From NCBI GenBank assembly GCA_022385755.1, contig MU278374.1, positions 1 to 64,000 of the forward strand: a DNA stretch of 64,000 bases, read 5' to 3'. This DNA comes from Trametopsis cervina (Eukaryota > Basidiomycota > Agaricomycetes > Polyporales > Irpicaceae). Shown here piece by piece: positions 1-9,631 of the stretch. Each line of letters starts with the position of its first letter. Positions within the stretch are counted from its first letter, which is position 1. The notes beneath the pieces are model-generated. The model made no database searches. It saw nothing but the letters and a program-made list of their open reading frames with translations, and was not told the origin of the DNA. A program made the position numbers and the translations under genes.

Positions 1-95
1 TAACCTAACCTAACCTAACCTAACCTAACCTAACCTAACCTAACCTAACCTAACCTAACCTAACCTAACCTAACCTAACCTAACCTAACCTAACC
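1..95. repeat. Telomeric array, 19 copies of TAACC
   Basis: Nineteen perfect head-to-tail copies of the pentamer TAACC, so the G-rich strand reads (TTAGG)n toward the left end. Position at base 1 and the C-rich strand running 5' to 3' inward are the layout expected for a left chromosome end. The unit is five bases, not the hexamer TTAGGG usual in filamentous fungi. No degenerate unit is present. Confidence 0.9.
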
Positions 96-175
96 ACTTA
101 AATCTGAATGTAATCAGAGTAAGACTAATTTGTCCGGACTAATTAATATTACTCTGATTACATTCAGATTTAAGT
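96..175. repeat. Perfect 27-bp inverted repeat abutting the telomere
   Basis: Bases 96-122 and 149-175 are exact reverse complements (27 of 27), separated by a 26-base spacer that itself contains GACTAATT twice. The left arm starts on the base after the last telomere unit. It could be one end of a terminal-inverted-repeat element, a remnant of a foldback event, or a fixed subtelomeric element; the sequence alone does not decide. Confidence 0.85.
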
Positions 176-480
176 CTGGATTTGTGTAGTATTTTTATAT
201 TTGTAAAAAATTCAAAGTCTGGTCTTAATTTGGCTCACAATTTGTACTTCATCAAAATAATGGTGTAAAGTGATGCTAGGATTTTTGCCATTCTTTTTGT
301 GGCCTTAAAATCTTACAGTTATATCAACATTTTGTGGTTCAGTTTGAGCAGTATTTTTGTGGGCAGAAAATAAAATTACCATATCAGTATTTAATTTTAC
401 TAGTTTATTGACCCTAAAAGTCTACCTTATCTTAGAATTTATACACAGTTTTAGGTTGCATTTTTGTAGGCCAAAAATCT
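176..480. other. AT-rich subtelomeric stretch without a recognisable gene
   Basis: AT-rich sequence with loosely recurring TTTTTGTGG / TTTTTGTAGG motifs about every 60-80 bp. No credible protein. It may be the badly decayed 5' part of the Helitron gene that becomes recognisable from about 480, but I cannot show that. Confidence 0.4.
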
Positions 481-701
481 TTTATTTGATGCAGTGCCAG
501 ATGCAAATACATTGTGCCGAGTACTCAACTATTTTACATGGTGGCTATCTCTTTCAGTAGTATGCTGTTGATGCGTAGTCATGTACTGAACAGAACAGAC
601 TGAGTTTTCTCTGCTTGAATCAGGATACAATCTGTGCATCTCTGTACAGTGACCTCGAAGATGCTGTTGCTGCCCTGGATGATGGTGTGAATCAAGCCAA
701 C

Positions 702-1319
702 TGCCATGGTTATACGCGTGGTGCCCAATTTATTCAATTTTCTTTCTTTTATTTTGGCGCGTCCTACACATCCTCGCAATCACATGACTCGTCGACGCGG
801 TCTCATGACCCACACGATCACATGACTTGCACATGCACGCGCACACGTGCTCCTCGCCCGGTCCGGACTGATAGCAACATCACCGGCCCTGCAACTCCGC
901 ACGGCTTCCGGATCCTTCCGGAACCTCGGACTCTTCCTTTCCCCGACCCTTCGGACTTCTGGTCCATCGGTCTATGACTCAGGCTCGGCATTTGTAATTA
1001 CACCCGGAGTGGCACCATTCCTATTGTCACCCTTCGTCATTGTTCTCCATTGTTCTTTCTTATTGTTCTTTTTCTATTGTTGCACCGCACGATTGTCTAT
1101 TGTCCCATCTGCCCTGCCCTAAAGTGGTCCGTGCGCAGACCCAGTAGTATAAATACCCGGTCTTCATCACTCCTAGCCCTCATCTCGACTTTTTGGTCTT
1201 AACTGGGCTAGCTTTGCGTCTAGTTTACTAGCTGTTTACTTCTGAATAAGAAGTCTACACCTTTCGGTGTCTTGAGATTAGGGTGATCCCTGAGAGTCAC
1301 GTGACCAGTCTCCGTGACA
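702..1319 (+). mobile_element. Solo LTR, copy 1, inserted in the Helitron
   Basis: A 618-bp element starting TGCCATGG and ending GTGACA, flanked by an exact 5-bp target duplication CCAAC at 697-701 and 1320-1324. Removing it rejoins the Helitron reading (VNQAN to LNLHNLRKCF). It has a promoter-like TATAAATA near 1148-1155 and the palindrome GTCACGTGAC at 1296-1305. No internal retrotransposon genes follow, so this is the product of LTR-LTR recombination. A second copy lies inverted at 2061-2743. Superfamily (Gypsy or Copia) cannot be set from the LTR alone. Confidence 0.85.
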
Positions 1320-2060
1320 CCAACCTCAACCTGCACAACCTCAGAAAATGCTTCATCTTGCCATCTTGCTATGGTGATGGTGCTTGCTGCATGCAACAGC
1401 TTTTTCAAGATTCACTTGTGATTGGACAAGAATTTAGAAAGGTCAACATCTTTCTAACTATGACCTGCAACCCTGCTTAGCCTGAAATCATTTGCGAGCT
1501 GCTTTCTGGTTAAACAGCAGCAGATTGTCCTGATCTGGTGTCTCATTTGTTTTGCTTGAAGAAATTGGCTTTATTGAAAGATATCCTCAATAATCACATC
1601 CTTGGTTGCACTGCTGCTCAAGTGTATATCATTGCATTGAGTTTCAGAAGCACAGCTTACCTCACATGCATTTACTGGTTTTTTTGTGGAGCCCTTTAAA
1701 GTACACAACGCGGTAGATGTGGATTCTTTTGTTCATGCCGAGTAGCCTAATCCGGAGACAGAGCCCCTGCTGTTTGAGACTGTCAAGTGATGTATGGTTC
1801 ATGGACCGTGCAGTGCAGCAAATCCTTCCGCGGCATGTATGGTAGATGGTCAGTGCAGTAAGGGGTTTCCCAAGAATTTTGAAGACAATACCACATTGGA
1901 TGATGAGGGCTACCCATGTTACCACCACTGCAATGATGGCTGAAGCTATGAAGTGCAAGGTGTGCCTGTGGATAATCAATGAATTGTCCCTTACTGTCTA
2001 TAGTTGTCTGCAAAGTATGTAGCTTTGATCTACCAATGCCTTAAAGTTACTGACTAATGC

Positions 2061-2743
2061 TGTCACAGAGACTGGTCACGTGACGCCTAGGGATAACCTT
2101 AGAACTCAAGACACCGAAAGGTGTAATCCTTTATACAAGGAAAACAGCTAGTAAGCTGTGCGCAAATCTAGCCCAGTAAAGACCAAATGATATTAGTAAG
2201 GAAATACAATACAAAATGTAACTAAAGGCTTACCTAGCCCAGTAAAGACCAAAAGGTCGAGATGAGGGCTAGGAGCGAAGGAGGCCGGGTATTTATACTA
2301 CTGGAGGCTGCGCACGGACCACTTTAGGGTAGGACAATAAAGACAATAGAGCGTGGCAGCGAGACAATAGGACAATAGTGCGGCGCGACAATAGAAGAGA
2401 GAACAATAAGGAATGGAGACAATAGACTGAGGGGAACAATAGGAATGGTGCCACTCCGGGCGTAATTACCAATGCCGAGCCTGAGTCATAGACCGATGGA
2501 CCGGAAGTCCGAAGGGTCGGGGAAAGGAAGAGTCCGAGGTTCCGGAGGGATCCGGAGACCGTGCGGAGTTGCAGGGCCGGTGATGTCATTATCAGTCCGG
2601 GCCGAGTGAGGAGCGCGAGTGCGCGTGCATGTGCAGGTCATGAGACCGTGCCGACGAGTCATGTGATCGCGAAGACGTGTAGGATGCGCCAAAATAAAAG
2701 AAAGAAATCGAATAAATTGGGCGCTACACGTATAACCATGACA
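2061..2743 (-). mobile_element. Solo LTR, copy 2, opposite orientation
   Basis: A 683-bp homologue of the LTR at 702-1319, reading on the minus strand from TGTCATGG to GTGACA, flanked by its own exact 5-bp duplication AATGC at 2056-2060 and 2744-2748. Different target duplications prove two independent insertions rather than one element with inverted LTRs. Differences from copy 1 are largely C/T and G/A changes plus a 66-bp extra segment. The TATA-like promoter is at about 2289-2296. Confidence 0.85.
2168..2253 (-). repeat. 66-bp period duplication inside LTR copy 2
   Basis: The 20-base stretch CTAGCCCAGTAAAGACCAAA occurs at 2168-2187 and again at 2234-2253; LTR copy 1 has it once. Read on the LTR strand, the extra 66 bp begins GTAAGC, contains CTTACTAATATC (branch-point-like) and ends GGGCTAG, so it has the shape of a short GT-AG intron. 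Confidence 0.7.
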
Positions 2744-3480
2744 AATGCCTTCTTTCATATATCATTGTCACATTAACGTTGAGGTCTACGTATTCTTTGT
2801 ATCACTGAAATACATCCACAAGTACATCTATAAAGGCCATGACTGGGCTACCTTGGAGATGGATTGACCAGATGAGATCAAGATGTTTGTAGATGCACAC
2901 TATGTTTTTCAATGGAAGCTGTATGGCAGATTTATCACTTTCTGCTGCATGACTAAAGTCCATTAGTGATTTGCCTGCAAATCCATTTACCTGGACAACA
3001 TGTGGTTAGATTTGACCCTGATGAGCCCATTGAAGCAATTATGGAGTGCGCTTTATGTTGACTGCTTTCTTTGAAGCAAACGTGGATGCCGAACTATGAG
3101 GCAAGCTTGCACGTAGCTTTATCTATCAAGACTTTCCCAAACACTTTGTATTGGATTCTACATGGAAGGTGTGGCGAATACGAAAGAAAGGTGCTTCAAT
3201 TGGCTGTATGTACTTTGCCTGCCTACTTCTGGCGAACTGTTTTACCTCAGAACACTCCTCACCGCAGTCAAGGGGCCTCCTTCTTTCCAAAACCTGTGTC
3301 ATGTCAATGGTCAAACCTATCAGATATTCAGGTGGACTGCTGGCAGATGATAGTGAGTGGTGTCTATGCTTATTAGCAGACTCAAAATAAGCAGCTTTAA
3401 TATTGAATTGCAGGATTTTTTCTGCATGCCCCAAATATGCCTTCAAAAGGTATAATAACTGCTTATGCATCTTAAATACT

Positions 3481-3720
3481 GTCATCTGCAGAAATTAAAT
3501 TCAAGCCCTACTGTCAGTAAGAATAACACTGTATTGAGGTTATGTCACAAAGAGCATGCCTAATTGCCTTATATGACATCCTTTATATATATGCTTCTGT
3601 GTGTCCTTTGTTGCTTTCCCAGTGCTCACCTTTCAGTTCTGAGAAAGTGTCAATGCACAGTTTGTTCCTGTTCTTTTTCTGACTACACCCACAGTCAGAC
3701 TTACAGATACCAGCACTGAT
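3481..3720. other. Unassigned stretch downstream of the Helitron relic
   Basis: No recognisable gene, RNA or repeat. Probably decayed Helitron 3' sequence, which is inference from position only. Confidence 0.3.
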
Positions 3721-3865
3721 GGTGCTGGTTTTTATTTCAAGCTATTAGACATTATGTAATGGTGTCCAAAAAAGGATACCAGCACCAGCATTACATAATG
3801 CTGGTGTCCAAAAAAGGAAACCAGCATTATGTAATACTGGTGCTGGTGCTGATGGTTGCATTTAC
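3721..3865. repeat. Tandem and inverted ACCAGCATT repeats
   Basis: About three degenerate units of roughly 40 bp built from GGTGTCCAAAAAAGGA and ACCAGCATTA. At 3784-3805 two 9-base arms, ACCAGCATT and AATGCTGGT, enclose a 4-base loop. The same AAAAAGGAAACCAG phrase recurs near 4175-4200, linking this block to the next repeat block across the C tract. Confidence 0.7.
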
Positions 3866-3939
3866 AACGCCGTCAAAATAGGTATACGTCATCTCACAGG
3901 ATTTGGTACAACAATTTCAGCAGCCAAATGCTGATTTCC

Positions 3940-3940
<1 letters not shown>

Positions 3941-3982
<42 letters not shown>
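3941..3982. repeat. Homopolymer tract of 42 C
   Basis: Forty-two consecutive C on the plus strand (G on the minus strand). Long enough to form quadruplex or i-motif structure and also a typical site of length error in sequencing, so the true length is uncertain. Confidence 0.9.
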
Positions 3983-3983
<1 letters not shown>

Positions 3984-4011
3984 CGGGCGTATATATATAT
4001 ACATCGCCCGC
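3983..4011. repeat. Hairpin with (TA)n loop directly after the C tract
   Basis: GCGGGCG at 3983-3989 pairs with CGCCCGC at 4005-4011 around a TATATATATATACAT-type loop. It adjoins the C tract without a gap. Confidence 0.75.
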
Positions 4012-4079
4012 TCACACATCACCTGCGTAAGTTGAGCGTTTGAAACCAGGCAAAAATGGCTGTAGCCCAGCTTTAAACC

Positions 4080-4300
4080 AGCTCATGCCATACATGCTGA
4101 CTAATATTTCCTTTTTAGGGAATTTCCAAAAAAAGGAAATATGATGGTTGATGTGATCTCATCACTCCCATCATGCATTTCCTAAAAAGGAAACCAGGTT
4201 TCCAAAATAGGAAATGCTGGCTGACTAATGCTGGTACTGGCTGACTAATGCTGGTGCCGTTGCTGGTGCCGTTGCTGTTGACGTTGCTGTTGACGTTGCA
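4080..4300. repeat. AAGGAAAT inverted repeats and GCTGACTAATGCTGG / GTTGCTG tandem repeats
   Basis: Short inverted and direct repeats: TTTCC-AAAAA-GGAAA phrases, CTGGCTGACTAATGCTGG twice, then a (GCCGTTGCTG / GACGTTGCTGTT) run at about 4255-4290. No coding content. Confidence 0.7.
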
Positions 4301-4319
4301 AGTGGGCCACTTTCACCGG

Positions 4320-4990
4320 TTTAGATTATTAGTATCGTTTCCAACGCCGTCTTACGATGGCAGGTTCGTACTCTGGTTTGATGGTCGCCGTCAACCCAGG
4401 ACTATGTCTTGGGCACGACGCCGGACTAATGAACGGAGTGCGCCTTCGGCGCACTTACGGTCGCGGTCTAGCCGGACTTTTTGACGGCTGGTTTCGACTC
4501 CACCCGGCTCCCTTCGAGTCGGGCTTCGATGACCCCACAAGAGGCTAATACGCCTCGGGCGAGAACAGCCCCCTCCAAGGGGCTGGGCGTCTACTCCGGT
4601 CCGATGTCTGTTCCGGCCCGGCCGGCCCGCCGGCTTCGGCCTCGGCCTTCCATAGCCGATCCCCGATCGGGATATTACTCATCCCCGGGGCTCGGCCCGT
4701 TCTGGAGTTTGCTGACTTATACTCCGTCCATCGGTGAATGATTAAGGGATTGCGTGATGTCCGCGCGATCGGCACTTTACTCAGCGGCGACGCTTACGCG
4801 TCCCCTGCACTCCAGATTTCTCTAAGTCCGGAGTTGGCTGTTCGATATATAACCTATCCTGGTGAGGCACTGATGAGACTAACGTCGAAAGTTGCCCCCG
4901 TCTACTACCGTAGAGGGAACTTTGCCTTTCACACCAGTCTTGTCGCTCGCCACTCGCTTCGCTCGTGGCTCGCTCCCCTCCTAACCTAAC
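4320..4990. other. GC-rich, hairpin-dense island of unknown origin
   Basis: Abrupt change to GC-rich sequence packed with short palindromes, for example GTGCGCC-TTC-GGCGCAC (4438-4454), AGCCCC-GGGGCT (4567-4584), ATCCC-GGGAT (4659-4673) and a GCTTCGCTCG cluster near 4950-4975. It ends in CCTAACCTAAC (4980-4990), two telomere-like units. Open frames occur on both strands but none has recognisable protein features. GC-rich hairpin clusters are known from fungal mitochondrial intergenic DNA, so a mitochondrial insertion is possible but no mitochondrial gene is visible. Confidence 0.4.
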
Positions 4991-5105
4991 TCGCTCCTCG
5001 TGAACGCGTACCGACTCAACGTCCTCCGCCTGATCGAACAATCTGCAAATTTCGCAGATTTCGCGCGCTTTCTGCACATACTGCACCCCCGACCGCAGCA
5101 CATTT

Positions 5106-5562
5106 CTACCTTCCTCGACGTCTGGAAGACACTGTAAGTCCTAATCATGTGCCGAGCAAATCCTTACTTACCCTTCAGCAGCTTCTTCATATGCGTCTCT
5201 GCCTTCCCCAACTTCTTCAGCTGAGCCTTCACTCTGGACTTCTGCGACGCCCAGCTCAGAGCTCCAAGATACTTCGCAAACTGTCGCGCCACCGCCGGGA
5301 TGATCAGCCCGTTCCTGGCTTCGGGCCAGAAGTGCTTCGTGATCTCGTTCTCGAACACAGTGCCCACGTCCCCAATGTCGAGATCGTCAACCTGAGCTGT
5401 AGTAAGTATTCATAACACAGTATTCACGCATGACTTACTTTGCGGTGGCCCGCCTCCTTCAGGACGTGGTAAATGTCCCCGCCCAACTCCTCTACTAACT
5501 CCTGCAGGCCTTGGGGCAGTTTCCATTCGGGGGCGTATGCATCATACCACCGCTCGTATAAC
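5106..5562 (-). CDS. Hypothetical protein, 5' part unresolved
   Basis: Three exons read well on the minus strand: 5439-5562 (YERWYDAYAPEWKLPQGL, then EELGGDIYHVLKEAGHRK), 5172-5396 (DIGDVGTVFENEITKHFWPE to THMKKLLK) and 5106-5131 ending with a basic SSRRRGR tail and TAG. Introns 5397-5438 and 5132-5171 have GTAAGT donors and CAG acceptors and are short (42 and 40 bp). Another acceptor (TTACTGCAG) precedes the first exon, so upstream coding sequence is missing from the model. I do not recognise the family. The consistent frame across splice sites argues for a real gene or a recent relic. Confidence 0.4.
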
Positions 5563-5972
5563 CTGCAGTAACAGGGGTTCGTCAAAACTCATTGTAGACT
5601 GCATTTTGTGTTCCGGAGGGGTCCACACAAGAAGTAGAGGAAGGCCGCATGGGATCTCGCCAGTGGCGAGCTGCAGTGCAGGAGAGCCTCCACCACGTCC
5701 AGCTGTTGTCACACTCTTGAGCCCTCACGGGCTTGCAGAGGTGGAGGAGCAGTGGCGGCAGCCTCGCCACAGGCGAGCTGCGGTGTAGGGTTCCCCCTAA
5801 TGCTGTGCACCGCAGAGACAATGGCGGCGGGTTGACGGGGCAGTAGCAGTAGTGGTAGCCACGCCAGTGGCAAGCTTCTTCTGAGTTACGCCACTGCTCT
5901 CGCCCTGCCTGCAGAGGTTGGTTCGACAATATGGTCCGCATCCGAATCAGCCATAAAGTTTCTGGTTTCTTT

Positions 5973-6190
5973 CGTGCAGGTGCGGAGTCGCGGGGCAGTT
6001 CAGGTGACCGTAAGTCTTGGCAAATATTTGATAAAAAATGAGGAGGCGCATAGATGAAGAGGTGAGCTGAGTCCGCGCATACATACACTGCAACACATCG
6101 AGAACTGGCTGCAGTGAGTAGTGAGAGGACGATAGGATAGCTGTTCACTCACTTCGTTCACTGGGCAACTTGCAACGCAGCACGCCTAAG
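5973..6190 (-). pseudogene. Degenerate exon block 1 of a local repeat family
   Basis: Shares two segments with 9632-9970: a minus-strand segment around PELPRDSAPA versus PLEVPCNSESA, and a segment around a GTGAGT splice-like site followed by a Y-M-Y/R-A-R reading (TGTATGTATGCGCGG). Stops interrupt it. Product unknown. Confidence 0.4.
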
Positions 6191-7089
6191 TAGAGTACAG
6201 GAGTGGCCGCCATTAGCGGCCGCCTGCACAGGCAGCGTCACATCAACTGCGAGCGCCATGTGAACACGGCACAGGTACAACTGCTAATGGCGAACCAAGT
6301 GCCCTGACTCGCATGTACCGAGGCTCACCACTAGCAAGGTCTCTGCCACCGTCTCCACCCAGAGCACAAGTGGCTGCTGTTTATGCCACACCATGTTGTT
6401 TGTCGAGACATGAGACCATTAGAGGCTAGCTAAAGCTCAATTGACAGATGAGAAGCTGTCCAAGGTGTAGCAACTCCGCAGATGACTGCGACACGGTCAT
6501 GTTAGGCACGGTTGCCCCTTCTGGAAGTAACACGGCTGTAGTGGCGGGTTAGATGGTAGGCGGCGATAGACAGACACGAGCGGAACACTTAGTCATGGCG
6601 CAAGGTGGTGCGCAGACGTCAACAGTCTGTGCTCTTGACGCGGATGCGAGAGATGTGAGGCAAGAGACCCAGGATTAGCGATGAAGATGTTGCATCTATT
6701 GCAGGAACGTACATTCAGCATCATCTGAGGCACCTCACGGGTTAGCAAAACGTGCCTGTGCACAATTGGCTTGGGAAACGAAGTTGGCAACAATTGCATG
6801 ACGAGCTCGGTTTGACACTCACTTGGGCTATCGCTGTGTTGGTAAGAGAATGCGCTCCGAGCACAGATCGTACAAGCAGCGGTGCGAGAACATGCAGCAT
6901 TTGGTCTGTTACGTGCGTAGAAGTGGATTGGCAGAGCCTTGAAAACAGCCGCAAGTATTGGTGAATAGCTGGTAGCAAGGTAGCGTTCATCACTCGCCGT
7001 CAGATTTATATCAATTCGACCTGTTTGCTTGTTTCGTAGGTGCATTGTCGCACAGTATCGCAGCTCGTCCTGATACCTCTGCGGTCCTT

Positions 7090-7260
7090 TCATCCTGAGC
7101 TTCAAGGCCTTCTCAGAGGGTGGAGGGGTCGATTGGAACCACGCATACATACACTACAACTCAGGCCCAGTAAGCAACTAGCGTACGATTAAGCAAGAGT
7201 TTGCTCACCTCAGCCATTGAAACGGCCACTGGGTTACTTGTAACACGCACCGCTCATATA
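7090..7260 (-). pseudogene. Degenerate exon block 2 of the same family
   Basis: Contains the same TGTATGTATGCGTGG exon start after a GTGAGC...TTGTAG intron-like sequence. An open frame continues to 6593 (WFQSTPPPSEKALKLRM onward), but the protein is not recognisable and the next segment resembles the other blocks only weakly. Confidence 0.35.
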
Positions 7261-7398
7261 TCCAGCAGTCGTTGAGAATACCATCTTCGAAGCAGCCGAT
7301 AAACAGGCGTGTGGTATTGATCGTTATGTGCCCGGCAAAGACCGCTAATCCCTGTCACCCCGATCCACCAACCACAATCATCCGCACACCCCTCCGCA

Positions 7399-8293
7399 AT
7401 GAACATCGAACATCCAGTGATCTCTGTAGACCTGGTGAGCACGCTCACCATACAGCTGTGCTCGCCCGCCCACCTAAAGCTTGGCAGACTAGGTGCTAGA
7501 CAGACAAACGACGCGGGATGCGCTGAGGGCCGTGCTACATGCAATCCTATTCCACCGCCTGTTTGGGAACATCAAGCCGATGACCTTTCAGCTATTGGAC
7601 GTGACAATGGTGCACATTCCCGTTCCCGCGTGCTTGGTTGGCGTGTGGCGTTGATATGGTGTGGACGAGCAGCCCGGTGTGGACGACGAGGACATTAAGC
7701 AGCTCGTGGACGCGAAGGTGGGCGTGTTCTGGAAGGCAATGGAGGGTGGACCGCATAAACGCGGCCAGGTACGGCTGTGCTCACTGTCTTTGCAACCGGT
7801 TGTACTGACCGCCTTCTCTCAGATCACCATCACGTTTTCTGAGAAACGGCCGCGGAAGACCTGGTTCATCATCGACGGCGAGGTATGGAATCGCCTCTCA
7901 GGCTGAGTGTCGGAAACGAAGTGGCTGACGCCTTGCTACGTAGGAAGAGGTTACCTGGGAACAGTGGTGAGCCTCCTCAGCACGCTGTCGGGGTGAGTGG
8001 AATCATTAACGCTTTATATCCAGGAACATCAATGCCGAGATCCAACAGCCCGTGAACGAGAAGCGTACGTGCATTCCATCGACATTCCCCTCCCACAGCT
8101 AACCGCTTAACCAGAACGACGCGCATTTGAGACCGAACTGGCCTCGACGCTCACCAAGACCCTGAAGATGTTGCTCACGCACACCTCATCCGAGAGCGGC
8201 CGCGACGCCGTCCCGCTCATCACCAACTCGCTGGGCATATCGCCCTTCCCATACAAGATGGTCGTCAAGGTTGGCGGTAGCGAGATCGGCTGA
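7399..8293 (+). CDS. ATG101: Autophagy-related protein 101
   Basis: Seven exons: 7399-7434, 7493-7621, 7673-7768, 7823-7882, 7944-7966, 8024-8064 and 8115-8293, joined in frame to give 187 residues. Atg101 is a HORMA-fold partner of Atg13 in the Atg1 kinase complex that starts autophagosome formation; ascomycete budding yeast lack it, most other fungi have it. Visible family features: the N-terminal TTRDALRAVLHAILFHRLFG helix, VDDEDIKQLVDAKVGVFWKA, ITITFSEKRPRKTWF with the exposed W-F pair, EEVTWEQWNINAEIQQP, and the C-terminal THTSSESGRDAVPLITNSLG followed by ISPFPYKMVVKV. Length is normal for fungal orthologues. The start ATG gives MNIEHPVISVDL, which joins through a 58-bp intron. All introns are 50-61 bp. 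No neighbour suggests a cluster. Confidence 0.9.
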
Positions 8294-9631
8294 TGACTAC
8301 GCTGGTCGTGGCTGCGACCACCTTCCCTATCCTCGTGTGTGTGCCAGTACCGGTTCTGCCGCACGTTCGTGAGCCGGACACTCAGGAGCATAGCACACGC
8401 GGCTCGTTCGCTGTTGATGCTATGTCTGTAATTCTACACAACGAGCAGAATATAAATTGTATACTGTTTGCATGGCTACGAGTTCTTTCCTAAACAGACG
8501 CATTGGAACGCGCGCAATCGCGGAATCCCCGTCAAACCAGTGGGAATATGGATAATAATCCTCCGAAGACATAAGCCAGAGCAAGCAGTCTGCGGCGCGC
8601 GGTGCTCGCTGCTGCTTGTAGAAGATGAGAAGCATACGGGAGGATGTACGACGAAGCGGAAGGTCGCATGAGGAGGTAGTAAGAGACATGGAAGGTATTG
8701 AGCTTGGATTGTTACACGCATGCTGTCGTTTAGCACGATGTCGCGGCAGGACAGGCGTCCCTCAATGCGAGATATTGAAGTAGACACGAACGCGACGGAA
8801 GGTCGAAGAGTGGTGAACATGACGGTGTGCACGAGCCCAAATGCTAGACTTCGGAAAACGGTTCGGTCGAACTTTACGGTCTCTATACGACGGCCAATCT
8901 GCGAAGAAAAGCGGTTAGCATGCAAAGCGCAGAAACGCGCCTTTTCGAAGGGCGGCCCCTTATCAAGACGGATGTCTAGGGTGCGTGCGTAAGCTTGTCT
9001 TCAACTCGTACGAGGCTCCGCAGGACGAGGCATGACCGTGCAACTTGGATAGCCTGAGGACACCCGGTCCGTGGCTAGCGAACAGAGGTCCATATCGCCG
9101 TCCGTGGGCGGATGGTATGGAAACAGCTTCTTCACCAGTATGGGCGTGATGAACAGTTCCGCTGTACATGGTGATCTGCGTCACGGTCGAGCAAGAACAA
9201 GCGGACGAGGCGCATGGAAAAGATAGCGGCGGCGCGTTGATGTGACACGAGCAGACATTGGAGTCAAGGGCCAATAGATGCGGTGAGCCCAGTTCACGTT
9301 TGCGTGTGCGCCCTCGTGCGCCCGCTAACCTGCGGATACTTGCGACTAGAGGAGAAAGGTCAGTAATAAAGCGTTAACCGCCACGCACCGCGGGTGTTGG
9401 CTCATCCCATCGAGATTCCCCCTCCGAATACAGTGCACAGCTTGTTCTCTGTATTCCGTAATTCTCCCGTCTTTCCCGCATATACGTTGCGGAGGAGATG
9501 GAGGAGAACACGGTAGACTGAGACCGAGCCTCCCTCGTATGCGTTACAACGCCCCGAGAACTTGAATGCGATCAGAGATCCGTTCGACGACAAATTCATC
9601 ATCAGGCTTGACAATAAAGTTTTGCGCGTTT
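8294..9631. other. Gene-poor interval
   Basis: Several open frames on both strands, none with recognisable domain, convincing splice pattern or signal sequence. Minus-strand fragments upstream of 9632 continue the degenerate exon family (KPDDEFVVERISDRIQVLG reading near 9540-9610). Nothing else seen. Confidence 0.4.

Larger units (their letters stand above)
481..3480 (+). pseudogene. Decayed Helitron Rep/helicase-like gene, interrupted by two solo LTRs
   Basis: Pieces in several frames match the Helitron_like_N and Rep part of Helitron transposases. In order: HGGYLFQ-YAVDAWSCTEQNR (about 535-600), a segment ending DDGVNQAN (to 701), then after the first LTR FILPSCYGDGACCMQQLFQD and NIFLTMTCNPA (about 1345-1480), PHMHLLVFL at 1660-1689, which is the HUH metal-binding motif, then MVHGPCSAANPSAACMVDG (about 1790-1850). 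After the second LTR the paired tyrosines of KYIHKYIYKG lie at 2811 and 2823, and FYLRTLLTAVKGP near 3240-3270. Many stops and frameshifts show it is dead. The SF1 helicase domain normally following is not visible after about 3480. Helitrons replicate as rolling circles through the HUH endonuclease; this copy cannot. Confidence 0.8.

Noticed and set aside
702..2743. One retrotransposon with inverted LTRs
   Set aside because: The two LTRs have different 5-bp target duplications and the DNA between them continues the Helitron reading, so they are two solo LTRs.
1..3480. Telomere-linked RecQ helicase gene
   Set aside because: Motifs are those of Helitron Rep (PHMH, KYIHKYIYKG, TFTCNP-like), not a RecQ helicase; no helicase motifs I-VI are visible.
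3721..4300. CRISPR-like array
   Set aside because: Units are irregular, contain inverted repeats and lack spacers of constant length; the genome is eukaryotic.
4320..4990. Confirmed nuclear insertion of mitochondrial DNA
   Set aside because: Only the hairpin style is suggestive; no mitochondrial gene or tRNA is seen.
5582..6148. 188-residue minus-strand open frame
   Set aside because: Composition and lack of family features; overlaps degenerate repeat block 1.
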